Shown here: positions 50,021 through 59,390 of the stretch, piece by piece
Position numbering within the stretch: position 1 is the first letter of the stretch
How the letters are laid out: each line of letters starts with the position of its first letter
NCBI GenBank assembly: GCA_022563535.1
Contig: JADFNE010000024.1
Coordinates: forward strand, 1 to 59,719
DNA: 59,719 bases
Direction of reading: 5' to 3'
Origin: Myxococcales bacterium
GTDB taxonomy: Bacteria > Myxococcota_A > UBA9160 > UBA4427
The notes under the pieces: model-generated
Told to the model about the DNA's origin: nothing
Seen by the model: only the letters and a program-made list of their open reading frames with translations
The model's database searches: none
Made by a program: the position numbers and the translations under genes

Positions 50021-51245
50021 TGCGCGGCAGGCTGACACAGAAACGTGCCCCGCCATCGCTACCGGTTTCGATGTGAATCGATCCACCGGCACCTTCGATC
50101 AGTTTCTTGGTAATCGCCAGCCCCAATCCCCCCGCCCGGTCGTCATGGGTCGAGAAGAAGGGCTCGAACAAACGGTTTCGCATCGATTCGGATACCCCTG
50201 CGCCCTGATCCTCGACGCTGAACTCTACCTTGGTGTCGAATCGTTGGGCGCGCAGGGTCACGCGACTCGAAAAGGGCGCAGCCTCCAGGGCGTTGAGCAT
50301 CAGGTTCAGCAGAATTTGGCGCAGGGCATCTTCATCGATTGCGATGTCGTCGGTCGCAAGGTCGATCTCGGTCGAAAGCTTTATGTTGCGTTCCGCCGCC
50401 CGCTGTTTGAGCAGACTGAGTAGAGAAGAGAAAACCCGCTCGAGATCTGCGGTGTCATGGGCGGTTTCGCTCGCGACACGATTGGTCGCCGGTCGCGCGT
50501 GTTCGAGCAGCGTGTCGAGCAGGCGCTCCATGCGCTGGAGTTCTTCGAGGACGACACTGCGAAATTCTCCCTGAAAATCTGGATCATCGAGATGATCGGG
50601 CAGCAGGTGCAGGAAGGTCTTCACCGAAACCAGCGGATTGCGAATCTCGTGCGCGACTTCGGCCAGCAGGCTCCCCATCGTGGCCAATCGATCGAGGCGG
50701 CAGACCTCGGCGTCGAGTTCGGTAATGCGCGCGAGTGCAGTTGCGGCGGCGGCAGGAGTGCGGAGCCGGGCGACGGTTGCGCCGAGTGCCGCGAGGGTGC
50801 GGGGTCGAACGCCCCCCGGTGGATCGTCCGGGCCGCCGAGCAGCACCATGGCGATTCGCTCGTTGCCAGTGGAAACCAGCGGCATTGCGCAGCTCATGTC
50901 ATAGCGCGCTGCCAACTGTGCAAGCGCGCTCGGAGCGTCAGATGCTCCGAGATCAATCGGCTGATCCGTTGTCCAAAGAGTTTCGAGTGCCGCGAGGGCA
51001 TTTGCGTCAGGGGATTTGGGCGAGGTGGTGTCGCGGTAGGCCGCCGCGATCACATAGGGTTCCCCCTGCGGTCGCCACGCCCAGGCGCAGACCCGGAGGC
51101 TTCCGGTGGTTTCGGCGAGTCGCCGCAGCGCATCCGCGAGCAAGCTCTGGAGATCTCCAGAGTCGACGTACCCCAGCCGCGATTCGCACGGCTGGGTACG
51201 CTCGCTCCCAGGCGTTGACTGGTGCCTGGGATCGATCTCGAACAT
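50004..51245 (-). CDS. Sensor histidine kinase with GAF-like input
   Basis: A 413-residue soluble kinase with no membrane segments. Residues 30-170 look like a GAF-type sensory domain (LADALRRLAETTGSLRVCAWAW, MSCAMPLVSTGNERIAMVLLGG). HisKA: SLLAEVAHEIRNPLVSVKTFLHLLPDHL with the phosphoacceptor His. HATPase: LRQILLNLMLNALEAA (N box), VEDQGAGVSE (G1), FEPFFSTHDDRAGGLGLAITKKLIEGAGGSI (F and G2). The group resembles NtrB/ZraS/AtoS-type kinases that pair with NtrC-like regulators, and one lies at 55257 three genes away. Start at the ATG at 51245 behind GGGGGGTGG; a TTG at 51272 is possible. Confidence 0.88.
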   Translation of the reverse strand: MFEIDPRHQSTPGSERTQPCESRLGYVDSGDLQSLLADALRRLAETTGSLRVCAWAWRPQGEPYVIAAAYRDTTSPKSPDANALAALETLWTTDQPIDLGASDAPSALAQLAARYDMSCAMPLVSTGNERIAMVLLGGPDDPPGGVRPRTLAALGATVARLRTPAAAATALARITELDAEVCRLDRLATMGSLLAEVAHEIRNPLVSVKTFLHLLPDHLDDPDFQGEFRSVVLEELQRMERLLDTLLEHARPATNRVASETAHDTADLERVFSSLLSLLKQRAAERNIKLSTEIDLATDDIAIDEDALRQILLNLMLNALEAAPFSSRVTLRAQRFDTKVEFSVEDQGAGVSESMRNRLFEPFFSTHDDRAGGLGLAITKKLIEGAGGSIHIETGSDGGARFCVSLPRITQPG

Positions 51246-51325
51246 GGTTGTTTTACCACCCCCCATAGGCAATTAGCTACCTCAATCGGCTGCGATCTGC
51301 GACCCCCGTGCGCGATTGGGGCCGA

Positions 51326-54088
51326 TCAAAAGAAGTCTTCTCGAATCGTGCGCTGGGTGTCGCCGGCTGATTTGCGGGTTGTACTCGACTCGGTGGGTTC
51401 GGTCCCTTCGAGGAAGGGCTGGAAGTATGCGTCTGTGGTTGTCCGGTCGGCGAGCAGGCCATTGGCCCGGTCTATGCGGACCGTAACGATGTGATCTGGT
51501 TCTTGAAAATTGAGCACGGGACGGCCCGCGAGGGCGGCTTCCATGTAGTCGACCCAGATGGGCGCCGCGGCGCGCGAGCCGGTTTCGCCCCAGCCCAGAA
51601 CGGTCGAATCGTCCCGTCCGACCCATACCCCGGTCACGATGTCGGGAGAGAAGCCCATGAACCAGGCGTCTTTCTGATCGTTGGTGGTCCCCGTCTTCCC
51701 GCCCAGCGGCCGCCCGAGTTTGCGCAGACGCCAGCCCGTGCCCCGAGGATCTTTCACCACCGCCTGCAGCAGATCACACATCAAATAAGCGTCGGCCTCC
51801 GAGATGATCTGATCCGTCGGCACGATCTCGGCATCGGGATAGCCGCCACCAATCCCCAGCGCCAGATCCTCTTCGTTGGCCGGACCATCGTCATCGGTTT
51901 CGGTGCCTTCGTCAGTCACGAATTGAAGCGGTCGCAACACCGGGGGTGGTTGCGGACCCAGGGGAACGTCCTCGAGCAGTACATTGCCGTTGCGGTCGGT
52001 GACACGAGTGATAAAGCGGGGAGTGACGCGCCGTCCGCGATTGGGAAAGACCGCGTACGCACTGGTGAGTTCCACAAGCCCGACCGAACTGGAACCGAGT
52101 GCCAGCGACAAGTCGCGGCTCAGCGGCGATTGAATGCCGAGCCTGCGCGCGTAGTCGATCACATAGTCCACACCTACGTCGCGAAACAGGTGAACGGTTG
52201 CATTGTTGACCGATCGCACCAACGCCGTGCGCATCGGCATGGGTCCGTAAAAATGTCGGCCGTAGTTCTGGGGACGCCAGACAAAGCCCGACACCGGGTC
52301 TTTGTAGACCGCGGGCCGATCGTAGAGGGTGGACACCGGCGTATAGTCGCGTGAGAGCGCGGCACCGTAGATGAATGGTTTGAAGGCAGAACCCGGCTGG
52401 CGCAGCGCTTGAGTGGCGCGGTTGAACTGGCTGCGATCGTAGTCGTAGCCCCCGACCATTGCGCGTACGTCCCCGGTTGCGACCTCCATCGAAAGCAGCG
52501 CGCCCTCGACGAGGGGATCCTGATAGATCGTGACCCGTACGAGTGGAGCAGATGCGGGTTCGTCCTCCGCGACTTCGTCCAGCAGCTCCGAAACCGTGTC
52601 TTCCAGTTCGAGAGCTGCCACTTCGCTTTCGTCGGCATTTTCGTCTTCGAGTTCCGGTTCTTCCGTGGAAACCAACGGGTCGCCTTCCAGACGGATGAAG
52701 TTTGCGACGTCGCCCACCGCAAAGATGTCCTCGATGTCCTTGACCGGTCGCGGTCGCCGCTTGACGTCCGCTTCGCGCGCCCAGCTGACGTCTTCGAGCG
52801 CAACCTGGCCTTCGACGCGATGCGCGAAAGCGATGCGGGCGGTGTCGCGCTCGGGGTCGACACTCACCACGACGCCCTGCACTTGTTGGCCGACTTCGAT
52901 GGGTTTGGGCAGCTCGGGCACGATCGCACCTTCCTTCGCGCCACCCTGTAGCCAGTCGATGGAGTTTTCGACCGCATTCACCAGGCTTTCAATCGGAACG
53001 GATCCAATATCACCCCCTTCATTCCCCGTGCCGTCTCCGACCTCGAGGTCATTGATTTGCGCGAGCTTGTCAATTTCGATGTTGAGGTCGAACACCGACA
53101 CCTGGTGCAAGGGCCCGCGGTAGCCGCGACGCTGGTCGTGTTCGATGAGCCTTGCCCGGACCGAGGCGCGCGCGATTTTTTGCAGCTCGATGTCGAGCGT
53201 GGTCTCGATCACCAGCCCCCCGCTGAGTACGCGTTCGCCGCCCAGGCGTTCGAACAGGTAGCGGCGTACTTCTTCGGTGAAATGTTTGGCCGCGATGAAG
53301 TCGAGATTGCGTTTGCGCACCGCCAGCACGGGCGGCTTCGCCAACTCTTCTCGATATACCTCTTCGCTGATGATCGTGTCTTCGCGCATGCGCCTGAGTA
53401 CGTAAACACGCCGGTTCTCGGCCAGATCCGGATTGACGAACGGCGAATAGGCAGATGGGCGCTGGGGCAGACCCGCCAACAGCGCAGATTCAGAAATCGT
53501 AAGCTCACTCGCGGGTTTGTCGAAGTAGGTCGCGGCCGCTTCGCCGATCCCCCAGGCGCCCGAGCCGAAGTAGATCTGATTCAGATACAGATAGAGGATC
53601 TCGTCTTTGGTGAAGTGGCTCTCGATCTTTCGCGCCAGCACCATCTCGCGGAGCTTGCGCGAGAAGCGCCGTTCGGGGCTGAGCAGCATCTGCTTGACCA
53701 GCTGCATGGTGATCGTGCTGGCGCCCTGCTTGATGCCGCCGGCGCGGATGTCCACCCAGGCGGCGCGCAGGATCGACACATAGTCGATCCCACCGTGCTC
53801 GAAGAAGTGGCTGTCCTCCGCGGCCACGAAAGCGAGGCTTGTGTGCTCGGGCAACGATCCCAGCGGTACCATGACCCGCCGCTCGGTCGCAAAGCGACCG
53901 ATGAGCACGCCCTTGTGATCCAGCACGCGGCTGGTCAACGGTGGCTGATAATCTTCGACGGTACGTAAGTCGGGGAGGTCCTGCAGGAACGTGACGTAGA
54001 CGAATGCGCCGCCCGCGCCCGCGCCAAATGCCAGCAAAAGCACGAGCGAGAGCAGAACCCGGAACCCCCCGGCCCGGATGAAAGCCAT
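51326..54088 (-). CDS. mrcA: Penicillin-binding protein 1A, bifunctional
   Basis: A 920-residue class A PBP that polymerises and cross-links peptidoglycan. A membrane anchor (VLLSLVLLLAFGAGAGGAFVY) is followed by a GT51 glycosyltransferase domain with the catalytic Glu in FVAAEDSHFFEHGG, then GASTITMQLVKQMLL, ESHFTKDEILYLYLNQIYFG. An extra acidic OB-like insert (about residues 380-500, with EEPELEDENADES) precedes the transpeptidase domain: SAFK in QPGSAFKPF, SVN in VRSVNNATV, and KTG in GGKTGTTND. All catalytic motifs are intact. The insert fits the OB/ODD domain of PBP1A and its acid-rich part is long. Confidence 0.95.
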   Translation of the reverse strand: MAFIRAGGFRVLLSLVLLLAFGAGAGGAFVYVTFLQDLPDLRTVEDYQPPLTSRVLDHKGVLIGRFATERRVMVPLGSLPEHTSLAFVAAEDSHFFEHGGIDYVSILRAAWVDIRAGGIKQGASTITMQLVKQMLLSPERRFSRKLREMVLARKIESHFTKDEILYLYLNQIYFGSGAWGIGEAAATYFDKPASELTISESALLAGLPQRPSAYSPFVNPDLAENRRVYVLRRMREDTIISEEVYREELAKPPVLAVRKRNLDFIAAKHFTEEVRRYLFERLGGERVLSGGLVIETTLDIELQKIARASVRARLIEHDQRRGYRGPLHQVSVFDLNIEIDKLAQINDLEVGDGTGNEGGDIGSVPIESLVNAVENSIDWLQGGAKEGAIVPELPKPIEVGQQVQGVVVSVDPERDTARIAFAHRVEGQVALEDVSWAREADVKRRPRPVKDIEDIFAVGDVANFIRLEGDPLVSTEEPELEDENADESEVAALELEDTVSELLDEVAEDEPASAPLVRVTIYQDPLVEGALLSMEVATGDVRAMVGGYDYDRSQFNRATQALRQPGSAFKPFIYGAALSRDYTPVSTLYDRPAVYKDPVSGFVWRPQNYGRHFYGPMPMRTALVRSVNNATVHLFRDVGVDYVIDYARRLGIQSPLSRDLSLALGSSSVGLVELTSAYAVFPNRGRRVTPRFITRVTDRNGNVLLEDVPLGPQPPPVLRPLQFVTDEGTETDDDGPANEEDLALGIGGGYPDAEIVPTDQIISEADAYLMCDLLQAVVKDPRGTGWRLRKLGRPLGGKTGTTNDQKDAWFMGFSPDIVTGVWVGRDDSTVLGWGETGSRAAAPIWVDYMEAALAGRPVLNFQEPDHIVTVRIDRANGLLADRTTTDAYFQPFLEGTEPTESSTTRKSAGDTQRTIREDFF

Positions 54089-54286
54089 GCGAACTCCAAT
54101 AGTTATCCTACCCTAGCCGAGGCTGGCCCAGCTGCGCTAGAGGTTTGAACGAGCATTCTCGGCAGTGGCCCAGGCCCGGTCCTCGATCGGCATGTCGAGA
54201 TCGGTGATTAGAGATCAATAGAGAATTCAACGAAGCGGCGCTTTGCACGCACTCCTTCGAAACCGCTCGGGATAAGGACGTTCACG

Positions 54287-55264
54287 ATGCGACCCCGCCA
54301 GCTCACAATGGCATTCGTCATGGACCCTGTGACGCAGCTGGATATTTCCGCAGACACCACCTTTGTGCTGATGCTCGAAGCTCAGCGGCGGGGCCACGAG
54401 GTGCTGTACGTCGACCAGGCGGATCTGTCGATCGAAAACGGCCAGGCGGCTGCGCTCGTGACGCCCGTGACGCTGCGAGTCGAAGAGGAAAATTTTGTCG
54501 ACCTGGGCCCCGCGCGCCGGGTGATTCTCGATGACGAGGTCGACGTCGCCTTTCAGCGCAAGGATCCGCCGGTAGACCCGGCCTATATCGCCGCCACCCA
54601 GATCCTCGGCACATGTCGCAAGACTCTCGTCCTGAACCGCCCCGAGGCGATTCTCGCGTTCAACGAGAAGCTCTTCGCCCTCCACTTCCCCGACCTCATG
54701 CCCAGGACCACGGTGACTCGCAGCATCGCTGAACTGCAGAGCTTCATGGAAGCTCTGGGTGGCGAGATGATCGTGAAACCCCTGAACGGCAAGGGTGGCG
54801 AGGGGGTTTTTCATCTGGTGGCGGGAGAGAAGAACATTTCGTCGATCCTCGAACAGTCGACCCAGTTCGAGACCAGCCTGGTGATGGCCCAGGAGTATCT
54901 CCCCGCGATTCGCCTGGGCGACAAACGGATATTGCTGCTCGAGGGCGAAGCCATTGGCGCTGTCCTGCGGGTGCCAGCGGACGCCGAGGTTCGCGCAAAC
55001 CTCCACGTAGGCGCCCGGGCTGAAAAGGCGGACCTCTCTCCGGCCGATCGCGAGATCATCCGCCGGCTGGGCCCGATCCTCAAACGCGAAGGCCTGTTCT
55101 TCGTGGGGATCGACGTGATCGGCGACCGTTTGACCGAGATCAACGTGACGAGCCCGACGGGAATTCAGGAAATCAACGCCCTCGATAGCGCGTGTCTGGA
55201 AGCGAAGGTGATCGATGCGGTCGAAGCCCGGGTCGCAGCCGGCGCGGGAGACGCCGATGGATGA
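54287..55264 (+). CDS. gshB: Glutathione synthetase
   Basis: A 325-residue ATP-grasp ligase that joins gamma-glutamylcysteine and glycine. Family marks are AFVMDPVTQLDISADTTFVLMLEAQRRGH in pieces, YVDQADL, QRKDPPVDPAYI, NRPEAILAFNEKLFALHFPDLMP, GEMIVKPLNGKGGEGVF (ATP binding), AQEYLPAIRLGDKRILL and GIDVIGDRLTEINVTSPTGIQEI. The ATG follows AAGGA. It overlaps the NtrC-type gene by 8 bp, so both are expressed together. gshA is not in the window. Confidence 0.94.
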   Translation: MRPRQLTMAFVMDPVTQLDISADTTFVLMLEAQRRGHEVLYVDQADLSIENGQAAALVTPVTLRVEEENFVDLGPARRVILDDEVDVAFQRKDPPVDPAYIAATQILGTCRKTLVLNRPEAILAFNEKLFALHFPDLMPRTTVTRSIAELQSFMEALGGEMIVKPLNGKGGEGVFHLVAGEKNISSILEQSTQFETSLVMAQEYLPAIRLGDKRILLLEGEAIGAVLRVPADAEVRANLHVGARAEKADLSPADREIIRRLGPILKREGLFFVGIDVIGDRLTEINVTSPTGIQEINALDSACLEAKVIDAVEARVAAGAGDADG

Positions 55265-56741
55265 TTTCGCCGCCGAGGATCGCGAGGCATCTGGCAAGCG
55301 CTACGGGATATTGATCGTCGACGACGAGGAGGCAATTCTCGAATCCCTCGAGTTTACGCTCGGTACCGAGTATCGCGTTTTTGTCGCGACCAACGGACGC
55401 GATGGTCTTGCGATATTCGACGCCGAAGAGATTGCCCTGGTGATCGCGGACCAGAACATGCCCGGGATGAGCGGCGTCGAGTTTCTCGAAAAGGTGATCG
55501 AGCGCGACGTGCGGGCCATCCGCATGATGCTCACCGGCTACGCCGATATTTCATCCCTGGCCCGAGCGATCAACAGCGGTCGCATCTATCGCTACATCAC
55601 CAAGCCGTGGGAACCCGACGAGCTGCGGATCAACGTAAAGCGCGCGCTGGAATCCTACGCGCTCAGCAGTGAAAACAGCTCACTCGCCGGGGCGCTCGCC
55701 GAGGCCAACGAGCGACTGCAGGCCGAGAACCGCTATCTGCGAGACGAGGTCGAGCGCCGCTACTCGTTCGAGGGGATCGTCGCCGACAGCCCAGCGATGC
55801 AGCGGGTTTTCGAAATCATGAGGAAAGTCGCGGAAACCGATGCCACGGTGCTGATCACCGGCGAAACCGGCACCGGCAAGGAACTCGTCGCCCGGGCCAT
55901 CCACTACACGGGGGCTCGACACGAGCAACGCTTTGTCGCCCAAAATTGCGCGGCACTGCCCGACACCCTGCTCGAGAGCGAACTCTTCGGTCACCGCAGA
56001 GGCGCGTTCACCGGGGCCCATCGGGACAAAAAGGGTCTCTTTGAAGCGGCCGACCGTGGGACGATCTTTCTGGACGAGATTGGTGAGACCGAGCCGGGCA
56101 TGCAGGTGCGTCTGTTGCGCGTGCTGCAGGAGGGTGAGATCCGGCCGATTGGTTCGTCCGACACGCTCCAAGTCGACGTGCGCGTGTTGGCCGCCACCAA
56201 CAGTGATTTGGAGGCCCTGGTCCGGGAGGGCCGCTTCCGCGAAGACCTTTTCTATCGCCTGAGAGTGGTCGAGATCAAGGTCCCGCCCCTGCGCGAACGG
56301 CGCAGTGACATTCCCGCCCTGGCTCAGCATTTCCTCGAAGGGGCGAACAAACGCATGCAGCGCCAGCTTTCGGGCTTTAGCAACGCTGCGATGGAGCTTC
56401 TCACCGCCAACGCCTGGCGGGGCAATGTGCGCGAACTGGAAAACGAAATCGAGCGCGTCGTGGTCTTGGCCGGGGAGGAGGAACAGGTCTCGGTCGAGAT
56501 GCTCTCGGGGCACATCCGCGGTGGTCGCTCCGAGGTCTTGGCGAGCGAAGTTGGCGACGACGGAATCCTGGACTGGAATCTCAATCACGCGGTGGACAAC
56601 ATGAAGCGCCACATGATCATGGCCGCGATGCGCGAGACCGGGAGCAAGACCCGGGCTGCCGAGCGCCTGGGCATCCCCCGTCAATCATTGCAGAAGATGA
56701 TGAAACGTCTGGGTCTGACCGACGCGACCGTCGACGGTTGA
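55257..56741 (+). CDS. NtrC-family sigma54-dependent response regulator
   Basis: A 494-residue three-domain activator. Receiver: ILIVDDEEAILESLEF, phosphoacceptor Asp in LVIADQNMPGMSG, MMLTGYAD, Lys in YITKPWEPDEL. A coiled linker leads to the AAA+ core with Walker A TGETGTGKELVARAIH, the sigma54-contacting GAFTGA, Walker B GTIFLDEIGE and ATNSDLEAL. The Fis-type HTH is SKTRAAERLGIPRQSLQKMMKR. It should activate sigma54 promoters when phosphorylated, perhaps by the kinase encoded at 50004. The ATG at 55257 overlaps gshB; ATG 55261 is out of frame. Confidence 0.93.
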   Translation: MDDFAAEDREASGKRYGILIVDDEEAILESLEFTLGTEYRVFVATNGRDGLAIFDAEEIALVIADQNMPGMSGVEFLEKVIERDVRAIRMMLTGYADISSLARAINSGRIYRYITKPWEPDELRINVKRALESYALSSENSSLAGALAEANERLQAENRYLRDEVERRYSFEGIVADSPAMQRVFEIMRKVAETDATVLITGETGTGKELVARAIHYTGARHEQRFVAQNCAALPDTLLESELFGHRRGAFTGAHRDKKGLFEAADRGTIFLDEIGETEPGMQVRLLRVLQEGEIRPIGSSDTLQVDVRVLAATNSDLEALVREGRFREDLFYRLRVVEIKVPPLRERRSDIPALAQHFLEGANKRMQRQLSGFSNAAMELLTANAWRGNVRELENEIERVVVLAGEEEQVSVEMLSGHIRGGRSEVLASEVGDDGILDWNLNHAVDNMKRHMIMAAMRETGSKTRAAERLGIPRQSLQKMMKRLGLTDATVDG

Positions 56742-56863
56742 GCGCCGCTCCCGCGATCGATCCGCCAGCCCCAAACACTGTCAGGACTCTTTTCCAAGTG
56801 AGTTTCGATCGATCTTCGCGCCTTGCGAACTTTCTCTTCCCCAACTCGATCTCGGTGTGTATT

Positions 56864-57400
56864 GTGAGCTACGTGCCGGAGATCATCCAGACCGCGGACT
56901 TCGAAACCAAGATAGGAACGATCCGCATCGCGTCTTCCGAGCGCGGACTGGTGTACCTGGGCTTCCCGCTGAACAACGGTCGCGGTTACGGGGGATGGCG
57001 ACAGCGCTTCGCGCCCGGGTGCAAAACCGTAAACAACGAGAGCGTGAATCAGCCGATTTACGAGCAGGTGGTCGAGTTCATCGCGCATGAGCGGACGGAT
57101 TTCGAGTTTCCCATCGACCTGCGGGCCACAGCGTTTCACGAGAAGATCTTCAAGATCGTCTCAGAGATCCGATACGGCGAGACGCTTTCCTACAAAGAAG
57201 TCGCCCAGATTGCCGGGGATGAAAAGTTGGTCCGCGCAGTGGGTGCAGCGCTCGGCGCAAACCCCATTTCCCTGGTCATCCCGTGCCATCGCGTCGTGGG
57301 CAGTGGTGGAAAATTGCAGGGCTATTCCGGGGGCATTCAGATGAAAGCCAGGCTCCTCGCCGCCGAGCAGACGGGGCCGGCAAACGGGCGCTTGTTCTAA
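56864..57400 (+). CDS. ogt: Methylated-DNA-protein-cysteine methyltransferase
   Basis: A 178-residue O6-alkylguanine-DNA alkyltransferase, which moves the alkyl group from O6-alkylguanine to its own cysteine. The N-terminal ribonuclease-H-like part is short; the C-terminal DNA-binding part has FHEKIFKIVSEIRYGETLSYKEVAQIAG, RAVGAALGANPISLVIPCHRVVGSGG (acceptor Cys in PCHRVV) and LQGYSGGIQMKARLLAAE. The start is uncertain: GTG at 56864 is chosen by family length, but the frame is open to a TTG at 56738 that overlaps the regulator's stop. It may be co-transcribed with gshB and the regulator. Confidence 0.9.
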   Translation: MSYVPEIIQTADFETKIGTIRIASSERGLVYLGFPLNNGRGYGGWRQRFAPGCKTVNNESVNQPIYEQVVEFIAHERTDFEFPIDLRATAFHEKIFKIVSEIRYGETLSYKEVAQIAGDEKLVRAVGAALGANPISLVIPCHRVVGSGGKLQGYSGGIQMKARLLAAEQTGPANGRLF

Positions 57401-57410
57401 GCTCTGTTGA

Positions 57411-57430
57411 CAGCCTGTTGAAAAACCCTT
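57411..57430. repeat. Single end of the MITE family seen at 9272
   Basis: CAGCCTGTTGAAAAACCCTT matches the terminal repeat of the element at 9272-9434 (18 or 19 of 20 positions depending on which end is compared). No partner inverted repeat is visible before the convergent gene, so this is a relic or a solo end. A small hairpin, GCCTG TCTCG CAGGC, follows at 57435-57449. Confidence 0.7.
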
Positions 57431-57452
57431 TGAAGCCTGTCTCGCAGGCCCG

Positions 57453-57716
57453 TCAGTCCGCGCTGCCGAGTGCGGCAATCCCCCGCAGGAGGCCCGGAAG
57501 GCTGATCTCCTCGCCGAGTTCCTTCCACTCGATACGTCGCCCTTCGTCGGTAATCTCGAAGTTTTTCAGCACTTTAGCCGAGGCTTCGACGAGCCCGGGG
57601 AACCAGTCCAGGGGCACCTCGAGTGCATCTCCGTCGGCCAGTTCAACCGTGAGCGTGTCGCCGTCGATTCTGACATTTGTCGCGCGAGGACCTCGATCGA
57701 CCGGTGGTTTGGACAT
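57453..57716 (-). CDS. DUF2442 domain protein
   Basis: An 87-residue protein matching the DUF2442 family, small proteins often found near toxin-antitoxin or plasmid genes. It has NVRIDGDTLTVELADGDALEVPLDWFPGL followed by NFEITDEGRRIEWKELGEEISLPGLL, the usual core with W-x-F/W-P and EEISLPGLL. The ATG at 57716 marks the family N-terminus; the open frame to 57926 is not needed. No DUF4160 or RelE-like partner is visible next to it. Confidence 0.88.
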   Translation of the reverse strand: MSKPPVDRGPRATNVRIDGDTLTVELADGDALEVPLDWFPGLVEASAKVLKNFEITDEGRRIEWKELGEEISLPGLLRGIAALGSAD

Positions 57717-57814
57717 GAGCTGAACCCCCAAAATCGAGTGATTTCGACGGCAAACGGTAGCGCGAAACGAAAATCCTTCGATGGGTGCGCGAGCACCGCC
57801 GGGTCGACGCCAAA

Positions 57815-58186
57815 TTAAAGCGAAATGATGTCTTCGCTGATGTAGGCCGCCTTGCCCGTCTCGGTCGCGACCAACCAATAGTGGGGCTGGGATTCTCGGG
57901 GGCTCTGCCAGGACGCGGGATCGCACAGGATTTCCGGAGCCTTCTCTTGGGAAATCTGAGTGTAGCCCCCCCTACCCGGTCGATCGGCGTGGGCGGGAGT
58001 CATCTCCAGGCGGACATGCTGCTTTTTCACCAGCGGCAGACAAGCCGCCACACAGGCTTCGAATATTTCTTCGCTGCTGGCATCGCTCTGCCGGGTCTGC
58101 ATTGCCGCCAACAACTCGGACAGCCCGCAGCGGTCGCCGTCACCGCTCGAAACCACATAGGAGGCGATGTAGTTGAGGTCGATCAT
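57815..58186 (-). CDS. Hypothetical protein linked to the cystathionine gamma-synthase gene
   Basis: A 123-residue protein that I do not recognise. It has an N-terminal helical part (IASYVVSSG, GLSELLAAMQTRQSDASSEEIFEACVAACLPLVKKQH) and a mixed C-terminal part (HYWLVATETGKAAYISEDIISL). It starts at the ATG at 58186, 16 bp after the stop of the cystathionine gamma-synthase-like gene, so the two are probably in one transcript. No motif assigns a function. Confidence 0.6.
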   Translation of the reverse strand: MIDLNYIASYVVSSGDGDRCGLSELLAAMQTRQSDASSEEIFEACVAACLPLVKKQHVRLEMTPAHADRPGRGGYTQISQEKAPEILCDPASWQSPRESQPHYWLVATETGKAAYISEDIISL

Positions 58187-58202
58187 CGATCGCCCCTGGC
58201 AC

Positions 58203-59390
58203 TCAAACTTGATCTAGCGCCTGTTCGAGGTCCGCGATGAGATCGTCCTTGTCCTCGATCCCACAGGCAAAGCGCACCAGCGAGTCGGTAATGCCGATCG
58301 CAAGGCGCTCTTCCTTCGGGTAGTCCCAAAACGACATCGTCACCGGCAATTCGATCAGGGATTCGACCCCTCCGAGGCTTGGCGCCTGATAGGGGATGCG
58401 AGTCGCATCGATGAAGCGGATCGCACCTTGGAGGTCGGTTTCGATCTCGAAGGTTACCACCCCGCCGTAGCCGTGCATTTGCCTGGCCGCGACCTCGTGG
58501 TCGGGATGACTCTCGAGCCCCGGGTACCACACCTGCCGCACCTTCGGGTGATTCTCCAAATATTCGGCGACCGCCTGGCCGTTCGTATTATGGCTCGCCA
58601 TGCGGATCGCGAGGGTCTTGAGCCCGCGCAGCAACAACCAGGCACCGTGGCTATCGATGATGCCCCCCAGAACCCCCAACGCTTTGCGCACAGGATCGAC
58701 GAGATCTCGACTGCCCGTGAGGGTTCCCGCGAGCAAATCGTTATGACCACTCAGGTACTTCGTCGCGCTGTGGAGCACGAGGTGCGCTCCGTCGCTGAGA
58801 GGTGTGTGATTGACCGGAGTTGCGAAGGTCGAATCGATCACGATCTTCACGCCGTGTTCGTTCGCAACCTCGACCACCGCCTGGACGTCGACCACCCGCA
58901 AGTAGGGATTGGTGGGTGACTCGGTAAAGAAGATCTCGGTGTTGGGACGAATTGCGGCCTTGAAGGCTTCGGTGCTTCCCGGTTCGATGATCGATACTTC
59001 GACGCCCATGCGACTCAAGAACTGGTCGATGAACTGTCGCGTGCGCCGATAGCAATCGCTGGTCACCACCAGGTGGCTACCCGTCGGAAGCAGGGCCATG
59101 AAGGTCGTGGTCGCGGCGCACATTCCAGACGCGAAGAGGACAGATTCTTCGCCGCCCTCGAGTTCAGAAAGCTTGCGCTCGACTGCTCGCCAGGTGGGAT
59201 TGCCGTAGCGCCCGTATTCTTCGCGGTGAGACTTGCCTTCCTGGTAGTCGATGACTTCCTGGGAATTCTCGAACCAAAAAGTCGAGGTCTGGTAAATGGG
59301 AGTCGTGATCGCGTTGGCTTCCTGCTGGCGCAGCTCTCCCGCGTGGACGGAATCGGTCGCCTGCCCTCGCTTCGAAGGCTGGTCGCTCAT
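58203..59390 (-). CDS. Cystathionine gamma-synthase-like PLP enzyme
   Basis: A 395-residue Cys/Met metabolism PLP enzyme. It has TDSVHAGELRQ, TTPIYQTSTFWFENSQEV, YGRYGNPTWRAVERKLSELEGGEESVLFASGMCA, ESPTNPYLRVVDV, the PLP-binding Asp in IVIDSTFATPVNHTPL, the Schiff-base Lys in LVLHSATKYLSGHNDLLAG, and GTLTGSRDLVD. The SATKYLSGHNDLLAG wording resembles plant-type cystathionine gamma-synthases. It makes cystathionine from an activated homoserine and cysteine for methionine synthesis; a gamma-lyase role cannot be excluded. Start at the ATG at 59390; the frame is open upstream through a P450 fragment to the window edge. Confidence 0.88.
   Translation of the reverse strand: MSDQPSKRGQATDSVHAGELRQQEANAITTPIYQTSTFWFENSQEVIDYQEGKSHREEYGRYGNPTWRAVERKLSELEGGEESVLFASGMCAATTTFMALLPTGSHLVVTSDCYRRTRQFIDQFLSRMGVEVSIIEPGSTEAFKAAIRPNTEIFFTESPTNPYLRVVDVQAVVEVANEHGVKIVIDSTFATPVNHTPLSDGAHLVLHSATKYLSGHNDLLAGTLTGSRDLVDPVRKALGVLGGIIDSHGAWLLLRGLKTLAIRMASHNTNGQAVAEYLENHPKVRQVWYPGLESHPDHEVAARQMHGYGGVVTFEIETDLQGAIRFIDATRIPYQAPSLGGVESLIELPVTMSFWDYPKEERLAIGITDSLVRFACGIEDKDDLIADLEQALDQV

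Noticed and set aside
54227-55297. A 356-codon minus-strand frame opposite gshB
   Set aside because: gshB is unambiguous on the plus strand and the antisense product has no motif.
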